This document shows positions 7,498 through 15,562 of a stretch of DNA of 36,300 nucleotides, in pieces. The translations under genes were made by a program, and so were the position numbers. The stretch is from Deltaproteobacteria bacterium (GTDB lineage Bacteria > Myxococcota_A > Polyangia > Haliangiales > J016): positions 1 through 36,300 of the forward strand of contig RFGE01000124.1 in NCBI GenBank assembly GCA_003696105.1. Reading direction: 5' to 3'. Numbering within the stretch: position 1 is the stretch's first letter; each line of letters opens with the position of its first letter. The notes beneath the pieces were generated by a model that saw only the letters and a program-made list of their open reading frames with translations, did no database searches and was not told where the DNA came from.

Positions 7498-9561
7498 ATG
7501 TGCGGCATCGCGGGGATCGCGAGTCGCCGCGGCGCGAGTCCGCCGCCGCCGCGCGACGCGCTCGTGCGGATGGCGCTCGCCCTGCGCCACCGGGGCCCCG
7601 ACGAGATGGGCGTGTTCCGCGACCGTCGCTGCGGCCTGGCGCACGCGCGGCTGTCGATCATCGACCTGGCCACCGGCCAGCAGCCGATGGGCACGGCCGA
7701 CGGGCGCTACTGGATCGCGTTCAACGGCGAGATCTTCAACTACGTCGAGCTGCGCGACGAGCTCGTCGCCGCCGGGCGCGCGTTCCGCACCCGCAGCGAC
7801 ACCGAGGTCATCCTGCACGCGTACGCGGAGTGGGGACTCGACGCGTTCGAGCGGTTGAACGGCCAGTGGGCGATCGCGCTGTGGGACCGCGCGCGCCGCG
7901 AGCTGGTGCTGGCGCGCGACCGCGTCGGCATCCGGCCGCTGCACGTGTGCGAGCGCGGCGACCGCGTCTACTTCGCCAGCGAGGTCAAGGCGATCTTCGC
8001 CGCCGACCCGGCCATTCCGCGGGCGCTCGACCCGCGCGGTCTCGACCAGACGTTCACGTTTTGGAGCCCCGTGCCGCCCGACACGGCGTTCGCCGCCGTG
8101 CGCGAGGTGCGGCCGGGCCACGTTCGTGTCTACCGCGACGGCGACGTGGTCGAGCGGCCGTACGACGCGCCGCGGTTTCCGACCGGGCCCGGCGACGGGT
8201 ATTCCGGCTCGCTCGACGAGGCGGTCGCCGCGGTGCGCGCGGCGCTCGAACGCGCGACGTCGCTGCGGATGTTGCGCGCCGACGTGCCGGTCGGCAGCTA
8301 CCTGTCGGGAGGCCTCGACAGTTCGTTGGTCGCCGCGCTCGGCCGCAGAGCGATCGGCGACCGCTTTCACACGTTCTCGCTGCGATTTGCAGACGCCGAG
8401 TACGACGAGACCGAGTATCAACGGACGATGGTCGCCCGCCTCGGCAGCGACCATCACGAGATCGTGGTGTCGCGGCGCGACGTGGCCGACGTGTTCCCGG
8501 CGGTCGTCGCGCACACCGAGCGCCCCGTGCTGCGAACCGCTCCCGCGCCGCTGTTCTTGCTGTCGCGGCTCGTGCGCGATACGGGCATCAAGGTCGTCCT
8601 CACCGGCGAGGGCGCCGACGAGATGTTCGCGGGGTACGACCTGTTTCGCGAGGGCGTCGTCCGCCGCTTCTGGGCGCGCCAGCCCCAGTCGAGGCTGCGC
8701 CCGTTGCTGCTGCAAAAGTTGTATCCGTACCTGGCGCGGTCGCCGGTGTCGCAGCAGGCGATGGCGCGCCGGTTCTTCGGCCGCAATCTCGACCGCTGGC
8801 GCGAGCCCGACTTCACTCACGACACCCGGTGGCACACCACCAGCGGGCTCAAGCGGTTGTTTTCCGCCGACCTGCGCGCGGCGCTCGCCGGGGTCGACGC
8901 GGTCGCCGAACTCCTCGCCGACCTGCCGCCGGAGTTTTCGCGGTGGTCGTATCTCGCGCGCGATCAGTACCTCGAGATTCGCACCCTGCTGGCCGGCTAT
9001 CTGCTGTGCTCCCAGGGCGACCGAATGCTGATGGCCCACTCGGTCGAGGGCCGCTTTCCGTTTCTCGACCCCGACGTCGTCGCGCTGGCCCACTCGCTGC
9101 CGCCGGAGTACAAGCTGCGCGTGCTCGACGAAAAGCACGTGCTCAAGCGGGCGGCAGCCGACCTCGTGCCCGCGGCGATCCGGACGCGCCCGAAGCAGCC
9201 GTACCGCGCACCGGACGCGCTGGCGTTCGTCGGCGACGGCGCGCTTCCCGACTACGCGGCCGAGTGCTTGAGCGAGCGCGCCATCGTCGAGGCCGGCGTG
9301 TTCGACCCGAAGGCGATCGCGCAGCTCGTCGGCAAGTGCGTGCAACGCGCGGGCGCCGGCCAGTTCTCCAACGCGGACAACATGGCGATCGTCGGCGTGC
9401 TGTCGACGCAGCTTCTGCACGAGTGCCTGGTGCGCGCGGCGCCCGACGCCGGCGACCCGGACGCGGCGGTGCTCACGACCGACGTATCGATCGATTCCGA
9501 CGACGTGGACCCATCGGCGGCCGCCGGACCGGCGCGCCGCGACTGCGGAGGACACCGATGA
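7498..9561 (+). CDS. AsnB-like glutamine-dependent amidotransferase
   Basis: A 687-residue class-II glutamine amidotransferase. MCGIAGIASR gives the N-terminal Cys nucleophile after Met removal; RHRGPDE, FNGEIFNY and SDTEV are the glutaminase-domain blocks. SGGLDSS (270-276) is the synthetase PP-loop, followed by LTGEGADEMFAGYD and FPFLD. The family moves the amide nitrogen of glutamine to an adenylated carboxylate, classically aspartate to asparagine. Many homologues in polysaccharide and natural-product clusters amidate other substrates or form lactams. The gene follows the NadE-like gene by 5 bases and its stop overlaps the next start (ATGA). A poorly ordered acidic tail follows about residue 655. 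Assigning asparagine as the product would be unsafe given the neighbours. Confidence 0.9.
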   Translation: MCGIAGIASRRGASPPPPRDALVRMALALRHRGPDEMGVFRDRRCGLAHARLSIIDLATGQQPMGTADGRYWIAFNGEIFNYVELRDELVAAGRAFRTRSDTEVILHAYAEWGLDAFERLNGQWAIALWDRARRELVLARDRVGIRPLHVCERGDRVYFASEVKAIFAADPAIPRALDPRGLDQTFTFWSPVPPDTAFAAVREVRPGHVRVYRDGDVVERPYDAPRFPTGPGDGYSGSLDEAVAAVRAALERATSLRMLRADVPVGSYLSGGLDSSLVAALGRRAIGDRFHTFSLRFADAEYDETEYQRTMVARLGSDHHEIVVSRRDVADVFPAVVAHTERPVLRTAPAPLFLLSRLVRDTGIKVVLTGEGADEMFAGYDLFREGVVRRFWARQPQSRLRPLLLQKLYPYLARSPVSQQAMARRFFGRNLDRWREPDFTHDTRWHTTSGLKRLFSADLRAALAGVDAVAELLADLPPEFSRWSYLARDQYLEIRTLLAGYLLCSQGDRMLMAHSVEGRFPFLDPDVVALAHSLPPEYKLRVLDEKHVLKRAAADLVPAAIRTRPKQPYRAPDALAFVGDGALPDYAAECLSERAIVEAGVFDPKAIAQLVGKCVQRAGAGQFSNADNMAIVGVLSTQLLHECLVRAAPDAGDPDAAVLTTDVSIDSDDVDPSAAAGPARRDCGGHR

Positions 9562-11129
9562 CGACGCTCGAGTTGCACGGCGCAGTGCCTCAACTGCACG
9601 ACTACATCTTGCGCGCGGCGCGCCAGTGGCCCGACAAGGTGGCGGTCGTCTACGGCGACGACCGCGCGACGTTCGCCGACCTCGACGCGCGATCCAACGC
9701 GCTGGCGCACGCGCTCGCCGCTCGCGGCGTCGACCGCGGCGACCGCGTGATCGTGTTCGCCGACAACACCATCGAGACGGCCGTGGCGTTTTGGGCCGTG
9801 CTCAAGGCGAATGCGGTCGTGTCGGTCGTCAATCCGCTCACCAAGGCGGACAAGCTGCGCTACCTGGTCGACGACTGCCGTGCGGCCGCGTTGATCACGG
9901 ACGCCCACCTGCGGCGGGTGTTCGAGCCGGCGGTGGCGCAGGCCAAGTCCGTAAAGACCGTGATCGTGTCGGGCGATTACCCGGCCGGCGCCCTCGCGTC
10001 GCTGCCGGGCGGCGTCGCGTGGGCCGACGCGCTCGCCAGCGGCGACCCCGGAGCACCACCGGAGCGGCGCAACCACGAACTCGATCTGGCGTCCATCATC
10101 TACACCTCCGGGTCGACCGGCGAACCCAAGGGCGTGATGCTCACGCACCGCAACATGCTCACCGCGGCGACGTCCGTCGGCACGTACCTGGAGATCGCCG
10201 AATCGGACGTGATCCTGTGCGCCCTGCCGCTGGCGTTCGACTACGGCCTGTACCAGATGATCATGGCCGCGCGCTGGGGTGCGCGCCTGGTGCTCGAACG
10301 CAGCTTCGCGTTTCCCGCCAAGGTGCTGGCCAAGATGGCCGCGGAGCGCGTCACGGTGTTTCCGGGCGTGCCGACCATCTTCGCGTTGCTCGCGCAGTTC
10401 AAGCACATCGATCGCTACGACCTGTCCGCGATCCGCGCGGTGACCAACACGGCCGCCGCCCTGCCGGTCAAGCACATCACCATGCTGCGAGAGATGTTTC
10501 CCCAGGCGAAGATCTTTTCGATGTACGGGCTCACCGAGTGCAAGCGATGCAGTTACTTGCCGCCCGAGCTGATCGACGTCAAACCCGACAGCGTCGGGAT
10601 CGCGATCCCGAACACGGAGCTGTGGATCGTCGACGACGACGGCAACCGCGTCGGCCCCGGCGTGGTCGGCCAGCTCGTCGTGCGCGGCGCAACCGTGATG
10701 CGGGGCTACTGGGAAAAGCCGGAGGCGACCGCGAAGAAGCTGCGGCTGGGGCCGCTGCCGGGCGAGACCGTGCTGTACACCGGCGACTATTGCAAGATGG
10801 ACGAAGACGGCCACCTGTACTTCGTCGGCCGCATGGACGACGTCATCAAGTCGCGCGGCGAGAAGGTCGCGCCGAAGGAGGTCGAGCAAGCGCTGTACGC
10901 GATCGAGGGCGTTCAGGAGGCGGCGGTGATCGGCGTGCCCGACGACATCCTCGGCCAGGCGATCAAGGCGTTCGTCGTGGTCGCGGACGGCGTGCCCCGC
11001 GACCCGCGCTGGATCCAGCGCGAGTGCCAAAAGCGCCTCGAGAACTTCATGGTGCCCAAGTACGTCGAGTTTCGCGACGCGCTGCCCAAGGGCGCGACCG
11101 GCAAGATTCAGAAAACGGAGCTGGCATGA
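9558..11129 (+). CDS. AMP-forming acyl-CoA/acyl-ACP ligase
   Basis: A 523-residue ANL-superfamily adenylating enzyme. YTSGSTGEPKGVM (182-194) is the phosphate-binding P-loop; YGLTECKRC, YTGDY and GRMDDVIKSRGEKV are the later core motifs; KGATGKIQK near the end supplies the adenylation lysine (Lys516). It activates a carboxylic acid as acyl-AMP and passes it to CoA or a phosphopantetheine carrier. The opening LHDYILRAARQWPDKVAV resembles ligases of exopolysaccharide-type clusters, but no exosortase is present here. GGAGGA sits 5 bases before the ATG, which overlaps the AsnB stop by 4 bases. With ACP1 downstream, acyl-ACP formation is the natural guess; the acid is unknown. Confidence 0.88.
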   Translation: MTTLELHGAVPQLHDYILRAARQWPDKVAVVYGDDRATFADLDARSNALAHALAARGVDRGDRVIVFADNTIETAVAFWAVLKANAVVSVVNPLTKADKLRYLVDDCRAAALITDAHLRRVFEPAVAQAKSVKTVIVSGDYPAGALASLPGGVAWADALASGDPGAPPERRNHELDLASIIYTSGSTGEPKGVMLTHRNMLTAATSVGTYLEIAESDVILCALPLAFDYGLYQMIMAARWGARLVLERSFAFPAKVLAKMAAERVTVFPGVPTIFALLAQFKHIDRYDLSAIRAVTNTAAALPVKHITMLREMFPQAKIFSMYGLTECKRCSYLPPELIDVKPDSVGIAIPNTELWIVDDDGNRVGPGVVGQLVVRGATVMRGYWEKPEATAKKLRLGPLPGETVLYTGDYCKMDEDGHLYFVGRMDDVIKSRGEKVAPKEVEQALYAIEGVQEAAVIGVPDDILGQAIKAFVVVADGVPRDPRWIQRECQKRLENFMVPKYVEFRDALPKGATGKIQKTELA

Positions 11130-11974
11130 CCGCGGTCGACCACGAACACAAACGCGCGGCCGAGCAGGAATTGCGGCGGCGACTCGCGGACGCGGGCGCC
11201 GACAACCCGGAGCGCGAGGCGGCTCGACTCGCGCGGGCGGTCGACGCGCGGCCCGACCTCGACGTCGACGCCGTGATCGCGCAGCGCGCGCGCGGCGTGC
11301 CGCTCGGGATGATCCTCGGCACCGAGGAGTTCATGGGCATCGAGCTGGAAGTGGCCGCCGGCGCGCTCGTTCCGCGCGAGGAGACCGAGTTGCTGGGCCG
11401 CACGGCGGTCGCCCGGCTGCAGGAGCTGGAGCCCGGGCGCGCGCCGCGGGTGATCGACATGTGCTGCGGCAGTGGCAACCTGGCAGTGGCGATCGCCGTC
11501 CACGTCCCGGCCGCGCGCGTGTGGGCGGCCGACCTCACCGAACCGTGCGTGGCGCTCGCGCGCCGCAACGCCGCGCGCGCGGGCGTCGCCGACCGCGTCG
11601 AGGTCGTGCAGGGCGACCTGTTCGAGCCGCTGCGCGACCGCGGCCTCGAGGGCACGATCGACCTCGTCGTGTGCAACCCGCCGTACATCTCGACGTCGCG
11701 ACTGGAAAAGGGCGACCGCCGCGCGCTGCTCGATCACGAGCCACGCGAGGCGTTCGACGGCGGCCCGTTCGGGCTGTCGATCCAGCAGCGCGTCGTCAAG
11801 GTGGCGGCTGACTTCTTGCGGCCGGGCGGCTGGCTGATGTTCGAGTTCGGCCTCGGCCAGGATCGCCAGATGACCGCGCTGTTTCGCCGGGCGCGGGTCT
11901 ACGACCACATCGCGACCGTCCCCGACCCGGACGGCAACCCCCGCGTCGCCGTCGCGTCGAAGAAACCCCTCTGA
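11126..11974 (+). CDS. PrmC/HemK-like SAM methyltransferase
   Basis: A 282-residue class-I SAM methyltransferase of the HemK/PrmC group. Residues about 60-95 (GTEEFMGIELEVAAG, PREETELL) match the region just before the PrmC catalytic domain. IDMCCGSG is the SAM loop, with Cys-Cys where the family usually has Gly-Thr. NPPY (184-187) is the motif that holds a planar amide nitrogen. PrmC methylates the Gln side-chain amide of release factors and normally sits beside prfA. Here no release-factor gene is near and the start overlaps the ligase stop by 4 bases (GGAG 5 bases upstream), so it is probably dedicated to this pathway. Its target could be an amide made by the neighbouring amidotransferases; that is inference. 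Confidence 0.8.
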   Translation: MTAVDHEHKRAAEQELRRRLADAGADNPEREAARLARAVDARPDLDVDAVIAQRARGVPLGMILGTEEFMGIELEVAAGALVPREETELLGRTAVARLQELEPGRAPRVIDMCCGSGNLAVAIAVHVPAARVWAADLTEPCVALARRNAARAGVADRVEVVQGDLFEPLRDRGLEGTIDLVVCNPPYISTSRLEKGDRRALLDHEPREAFDGGPFGLSIQQRVVKVAADFLRPGGWLMFEFGLGQDRQMTALFRRARVYDHIATVPDPDGNPRVAVASKKPL

Positions 11975-11993
11975 CCCTTCTGCCGATCGGACC

Positions 11994-12239
11994 ATGGACA
12001 CCAAACAGCAGATCCGCGAGTTCATCACGTCGAACTTCTACGTCGCCGACCCCGGCGCGCTCACCGACGACGCGTCGTTGCTCGACGCGGGCATCATCGA
12101 CTCCACCGGCGTCCTCGAGGTGATCGGATTCATCGAGGACACGTTTCAAGTCGAGGTCGACGACGAGGAGATGATTCCGGAAAACCTCGACTCGGTAAAC
12201 GCGATCGCGGCGTTCGTGGAGCGCAAGCGCGCCGGGTGA
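11994..12239 (+). CDS. Acyl carrier protein 1 (ACP1)
   Basis: An 81-residue acyl carrier protein of typical length. LLDAGIIDSTGVLEVIGFIE contains the DS motif, so Ser37 should carry the phosphopantetheine arm; the strongly acidic helix II/III region (EVDDEEMIPENLDS) is typical. It follows the methyltransferase by 19 bases in the same direction as the acyl ligase, the likely loading enzyme. It differs clearly from ACP2 further along the cluster, so the two probably carry different cargo. It is unlikely to be the fatty-acid synthase ACP, because no fab genes are near. Confidence 0.88.
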   Translation: MDTKQQIREFITSNFYVADPGALTDDASLLDAGIIDSTGVLEVIGFIEDTFQVEVDDEEMIPENLDSVNAIAAFVERKRAG

Positions 12240-12359
12240 CGCCCGATCGCGGCGCCGCGCTCCGACCCCCGGCGGTGCGGGCGCCCCGCCGGCGGCGCGG
12301 TCTGCCACCGTGGACGGAACGATGGCGCGCCCCCGCACCGCCCATGGTAGGGTTGCGCC

Positions 12360-12953
12360 GTGTTGGTGTTCGCGCGCGAGGTGTACGTGTGTCTGTGTCC
12401 GACGGACGTGGCGCCGCGCAGCCCCGCCGAACTCGAGCTCGACGCGCCGGTTCGGTTTCGCCGCGGCGCCGCCGACGATCTGGCCCGCCTCGACCGCGAC
12501 CACCACGACGACGCGCACCTGTCCGAGCTGGCCGAGCGGCTCGACCGGGGGGAATACTGGCTGCTCGCGGAGGTGGACGGCGAGGTCGTCGGCTACACGT
12601 GGCTGCACGCGCGGCCGACGGCGTCGTACCCGTCCCTGCCCGGCTGCACGATCGCGCTCGGCCCCGACACCGGCTACGGCTACGACGCGTGGACGGCGCC
12701 GTCTCACCGCGGCCGCGGCGTGCGGCGCGCCGGCTTCGTCGAGGAGCTGCGCGTGCTCGCCGGCTGGGGCAAGCGGTGGGAGGCGAGCTTCTTCGTCAAG
12801 CACCAGCTCGACGGCGCCACGCGGTCGCTCGCGGCCGCGGGCATCGCCGTGATGCCGATCTGGCGCATCTATCTGGCCGAGGACAGGACGCTCGCCGCCG
12901 AACAACTCGCGGAGTCCGACGCCGTGCGGCCGACGTTCGTAACCGCCGCGTAA
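12360..12953 (+). CDS. GNAT-family N-acetyltransferase
   Basis: A 197-residue protein starting at GTG 12360. The GNAT fold is shown by WLLAEVDGEVVGYTWLHA (beta strands 2-4, about 67-84) and by APSHRGRGVRRAGFVEEL (113-130), whose RGRGV is the acetyl-CoA/acyl-CoA pyrophosphate loop. GNAT enzymes transfer an acyl group from CoA, or sometimes from a carrier protein, to an amine. Set between the two carrier proteins and 2 bases before the next acyltransferase, it probably modifies an intermediate of this cluster. The 120-base gap before it holds only GC-rich sequence. The N-terminal 30 residues are not part of the fold, so the true start could lie slightly downstream. Confidence 0.75.
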   Translation: MLVFAREVYVCLCPTDVAPRSPAELELDAPVRFRRGAADDLARLDRDHHDDAHLSELAERLDRGEYWLLAEVDGEVVGYTWLHARPTASYPSLPGCTIALGPDTGYGYDAWTAPSHRGRGVRRAGFVEELRVLAGWGKRWEASFFVKHQLDGATRSLAAAGIAVMPIWRIYLAEDRTLAAEQLAESDAVRPTFVTAA

Positions 12954-12955
12954 CG

Positions 12956-13678
12956 ATGGCCGCCCTCGATCGGATCGTCGACGACCTGCTGCTGCGCGTC
13001 CGCCGCGGCGACTCCGCCGCGGCGCGCGCGGCGCGCGACGTGTATCGCTGGGCCTTGCGCTGGAACATGCCGGACACGCGCCTGACGCGGCCGCTGTTCG
13101 CGGCGCTGTATCGCGCGCACGACGGCTGGATCGCCGCGCGCGAGTTCGCGGCCGCCAAGCTGTTGATCGAGCCGATGGTGCGCGCGCGGTTCGACCGCGT
13201 CGGCGCCCGCCTGCACGTGACGTCGCTGCCGTACGTCGTCGGCCACGCGCGCATCGTGGTCGGCGACGACTGTCACTTCGGCTTGTTCTCGGTCAAGAGC
13301 GGGCGATTCTGCGACCGGCCGGAATTGATTTTCGGCAACCGCGTGTCGATCGGCCACGGCGTGCGCTTCGTGGTCAACCGGCGCGTCGCGATCGGCGATC
13401 GGGTCGGCATCGCCGCCGATTGCTGGATCGGCGACTCGGACGCCCATCCGACGGATCCGGACGCTCGCGCCGCGGGCGTGACCGAGCTACGCCCCGACGA
13501 CATTCGCCCGGTGCGGATCGAAGACGACGTGTGGCTGGGGATCGGCGCCAAGGTGCTCAAGGGCGCAACGATCGGCCGCGCCGCCGTGGTCGCCGCCGGC
13601 AGCGTCGTCACCGGCGATGTTCCGGCCGGGGCGCTGGCGATGGGAGTCCCCGCGCGCATCCTGAAGCGACCCTGGTGA
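12956..13678 (+). CDS. Left-handed beta-helix (hexapeptide) O-acyltransferase
   Basis: A 240-residue protein. About 95 N-terminal residues are helical; the rest is a left-handed beta-helix of hexapeptide repeats (IGHGVR, IGDRVG, IEDDVWLGIGAKVL, IGRAAVVAAGSVV) ending in GALAMGVPARILK, as in the maltose/galactoside acetyltransferase and WbbJ group. The DAHPTD loop (from about 159) provides the His expected for catalysis. The family transfers acetyl or other acyl groups to sugar hydroxyls or amines from CoA or ACP. It starts 2 bases after the GNAT stop and ends 5 bases before ACP2, so it may use an ACP2-bound group as donor. The acceptor is unknown. Confidence 0.82.
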   Translation: MAALDRIVDDLLLRVRRGDSAAARAARDVYRWALRWNMPDTRLTRPLFAALYRAHDGWIAAREFAAAKLLIEPMVRARFDRVGARLHVTSLPYVVGHARIVVGDDCHFGLFSVKSGRFCDRPELIFGNRVSIGHGVRFVVNRRVAIGDRVGIAADCWIGDSDAHPTDPDARAAGVTELRPDDIRPVRIEDDVWLGIGAKVLKGATIGRAAVVAAGSVVTGDVPAGALAMGVPARILKRPW

Positions 13679-13683
13679 ACGAC

Positions 13684-13962
13684 ATGACCGTCGACGCAAC
13701 ACATTCCGGTTCCGGCGGCACGCCGGACGCAAGCGATCTCGATCGCGTACGCGCGATCGTCGCCGGCATCGCCGGCCTGTCCGACCCGAGCGCGATCAAC
13801 CCTCGCGCCGACCTGTACCGCGACGTCGGCGTCAAGTCGGTCCGCGCGCTCGACCTGCTGCTGTCGCTCGAAGACGCGTTCGGCGTCCAGATCCCGGACG
13901 AGGCGTTCGGCGACGCGCGCACGGTCGAGGCGCTCGCCGACCTCGTCCGCCGACTGCGCTAG
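13684..13962 (+). CDS. Carrier protein 2 (ACP2), probable amino acid carrier
   Basis: A 92-residue carrier protein. LYRDVGVKSVRALDLLLSLE places the phosphopantetheine serine at Ser52, but the usual Asp before it is replaced by Lys (VKS instead of DS), and the protein is less acidic around helix II than ACP1. That is a feature to expect in a carrier recognised by an unusual ligase. Start is ATG 13684, or GTG 13675 directly at the stop of the preceding gene. It faces the amino acid:[carrier protein] ligase gene across 230 bases. Ligases of that family are known to charge a carrier encoded beside them, which makes ACP2 the best candidate partner. Confidence 0.83.
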   Translation: MTVDATHSGSGGTPDASDLDRVRAIVAGIAGLSDPSAINPRADLYRDVGVKSVRALDLLLSLEDAFGVQIPDEAFGDARTVEALADLVRRLR

Positions 13963-14192
13963 GCGGCTGTGGCGCACGGCCACCGGCTGCGGTCGCGATC
14001 TGCGGGCGATCGTCGGCGTACGTCCTCGCGCCCTTCGGTTCCGTATGTGGATACGCGCCGTCGAGCGCTGCGGGCGTGCGCCGAACCTCGCCTCGCAGCT
14101 CGCAACCTCGCTGGCGCGCCGAGTTGCAACAGCCACTTAGCGGCTGTCCGGCCGCCTGCGACGGCCCCGTGCCACGCGCGCCGATCGAGCGG

Positions 14193-15392
14193 TCACAGAC
14201 ACGACAGATTGCGCGACGCCACGAACGCGCACACGGGCTCGGGCCAGCGCGCCGGGTCGAGGCCGTGTTGCGTCGCGAACGCGTAGACGAACCGCTCGAC
14301 CCCGAACGCGGTGCAACCCGTGTCGGCCGGTTCGCCGCCCGCGAGCGACAGACCGAACGCGCTGCCAAAGAAATCGTGGTGGACGTTGAACGAGCCGAGC
14401 GCCAGCGGCCGGTCGCCGCCCGGGTCGTCCACCAGCAGCTCGAACTTGGTCTTGTTGGCGAGTTGGAAGTACGCCTGCGGGGCGAAGCGGTCGATGAAGA
14501 ACGGGTCCGTCGCCGTCTCGATCCAGTAGCGCATACCGAGTTCGTCGAGCCAGCGCGTGACCCGGTCCACGCTGTCGGCGCGGGCTCGCGCGACGCGATC
14601 GCGATCGCCGATGAAGATGATCTCGCGCATGTGGAAGTCCCACAGGCGCGCCGCACAATCGAGCCGATCGCGTTCGTGGCGAAAGCAGTTGCCGATCGCG
14701 GTGGCGCAGACGAGCTCGCCGGGCGCCAGCCGCCGGCCTCGCACCGCCTCGTAGCAGTGAATGCACACCGTCGGACTGAGCACGTGGTCCGGCTCGGCGG
14801 CGCTGGCCAACCGCGATCCGCCGCCGGCGACACTGCGGCGGAAGGCGTCGATCGCCGCGGAATCGCCGCGCAAGGGCGGGGCGAGCGTGATGTGGTGCGG
14901 AAACGACTGCAGGTACTCGGCCCTCTCGAGCGTCTCGATCGAGATCAGCGTCGGGAACGCCGCGCGCGCCGCGCCGAACTCCGCCGCGATCGCCTCGAAC
15001 TGCTCGTCGAAGTAGTCGTACAACGCGAGCGCGGGGCCCTGCAGCGCGACGCGCCCGGCGTCGAACGGGACGAGCCAGCGCCGGGCGATCAGATCGTCGA
15101 GCACCGGCCGGGACGGCGGGGCCGCCCGATCGCGCCGGTCGACCCACACCTCCGTCGGAACGCGAAACGCGCCGCGCGCGATCGCCGCGTACAGCTCGGC
15201 CAATCGCGCCTCGACCGCGGCGCCGTCGCCGCCCGGCCGCAGCCACACGTCGACGAACGCGCGCCCGGCCACATCCGGAGCGAACCGCTCGATGTCCGGC
15301 GAACAGTACGGCAGGCGGTCGACGAACGCGCGATACGCCGGCTCGGTCGCCGGCGACGGGAGCGCGAACCGAAACGATGGCGGACGCACCAC
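14193..15392 (-). CDS. Amino acid:[carrier protein] ligase (atypical SerRS-like)
   Basis: A 399-residue class-II aminoacyl-tRNA-synthetase-like protein without a tRNA-binding domain. ATAIGNCFRHERDRLDCAA contains motif 2 (Arg238-His-Glu240), DFHMREIIFIGD follows, and CTAFGVERFVYA is motif 3 with Arg367. Cys210 (or Cys213), Glu257 and Cys360 fit the Cys/Glu/Cys zinc triad of the family, which descends from methanogen-type seryl-tRNA synthetase. Such enzymes adenylate a small amino acid such as glycine or alanine and load it onto phosphopantetheine of a carrier protein. The protein is longer than the usual 310-330 because of an N-terminal extension of about 80 residues. It starts at GTG 15392 and is convergent with ACP2. 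The amino acid cannot be read from sequence. Confidence 0.85.
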   Translation of the reverse strand: MVRPPSFRFALPSPATEPAYRAFVDRLPYCSPDIERFAPDVAGRAFVDVWLRPGGDGAAVEARLAELYAAIARGAFRVPTEVWVDRRDRAAPPSRPVLDDLIARRWLVPFDAGRVALQGPALALYDYFDEQFEAIAAEFGAARAAFPTLISIETLERAEYLQSFPHHITLAPPLRGDSAAIDAFRRSVAGGGSRLASAAEPDHVLSPTVCIHCYEAVRGRRLAPGELVCATAIGNCFRHERDRLDCAARLWDFHMREIIFIGDRDRVARARADSVDRVTRWLDELGMRYWIETATDPFFIDRFAPQAYFQLANKTKFELLVDDPGGDRPLALGSFNVHHDFFGSAFGLSLAGGEPADTGCTAFGVERFVYAFATQHGLDPARWPEPVCAFVASRNLSCL

Positions 15393-15493
15393 GCCACGCT
15401 AGCAAACCGGCCGGCGCCGCTCAAACGCGCGGCCGGACGCCGCGCGGGCCGCGCGCCGTCCCGTGCGACCGCGCGCACGCGGACACAATGCAG

Positions 15494-15523
15494 TTGCATC
15501 CCGCCGCCGGGACCCACTACAGT
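15494..15523 (+). promoter_or_regulatory. Possible promoter for the four-helix membrane protein
   Basis: TTGCAT (15494-15499) and TACAGT (15518-15523) are separated by 18 bases; each matches the sigma-70 consensus at four of six positions. The start codon follows 40 bases later with a strong ribosome binding site. No transcript evidence is available from sequence alone. Confidence 0.35.
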
Positions 15524-15562
15524 CGCGACCGGGTGGCCGGACCGGAGGATCAGGAGGACTGA

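Noticed and set aside
6479-13962. An exosortase/PEP-CTERM exopolysaccharide cluster, suggested by the AsnB-like, acyl ligase and ACP combination
   Set aside because: No exosortase, PEP-CTERM protein, polysaccharide polymerase or export gene is present in the window. Only the similarity of the ligase and amidotransferase types remains.
14128-14146. A hairpin ACAGCC...GGCTGT between ACP2 and the convergent ligase gene as a shared terminator
   Set aside because: The stem is only 6 bp and neither strand has a T-run after it, so I do not list it as a terminator. The 13963-14192 gap otherwise shows nothing recognisable.
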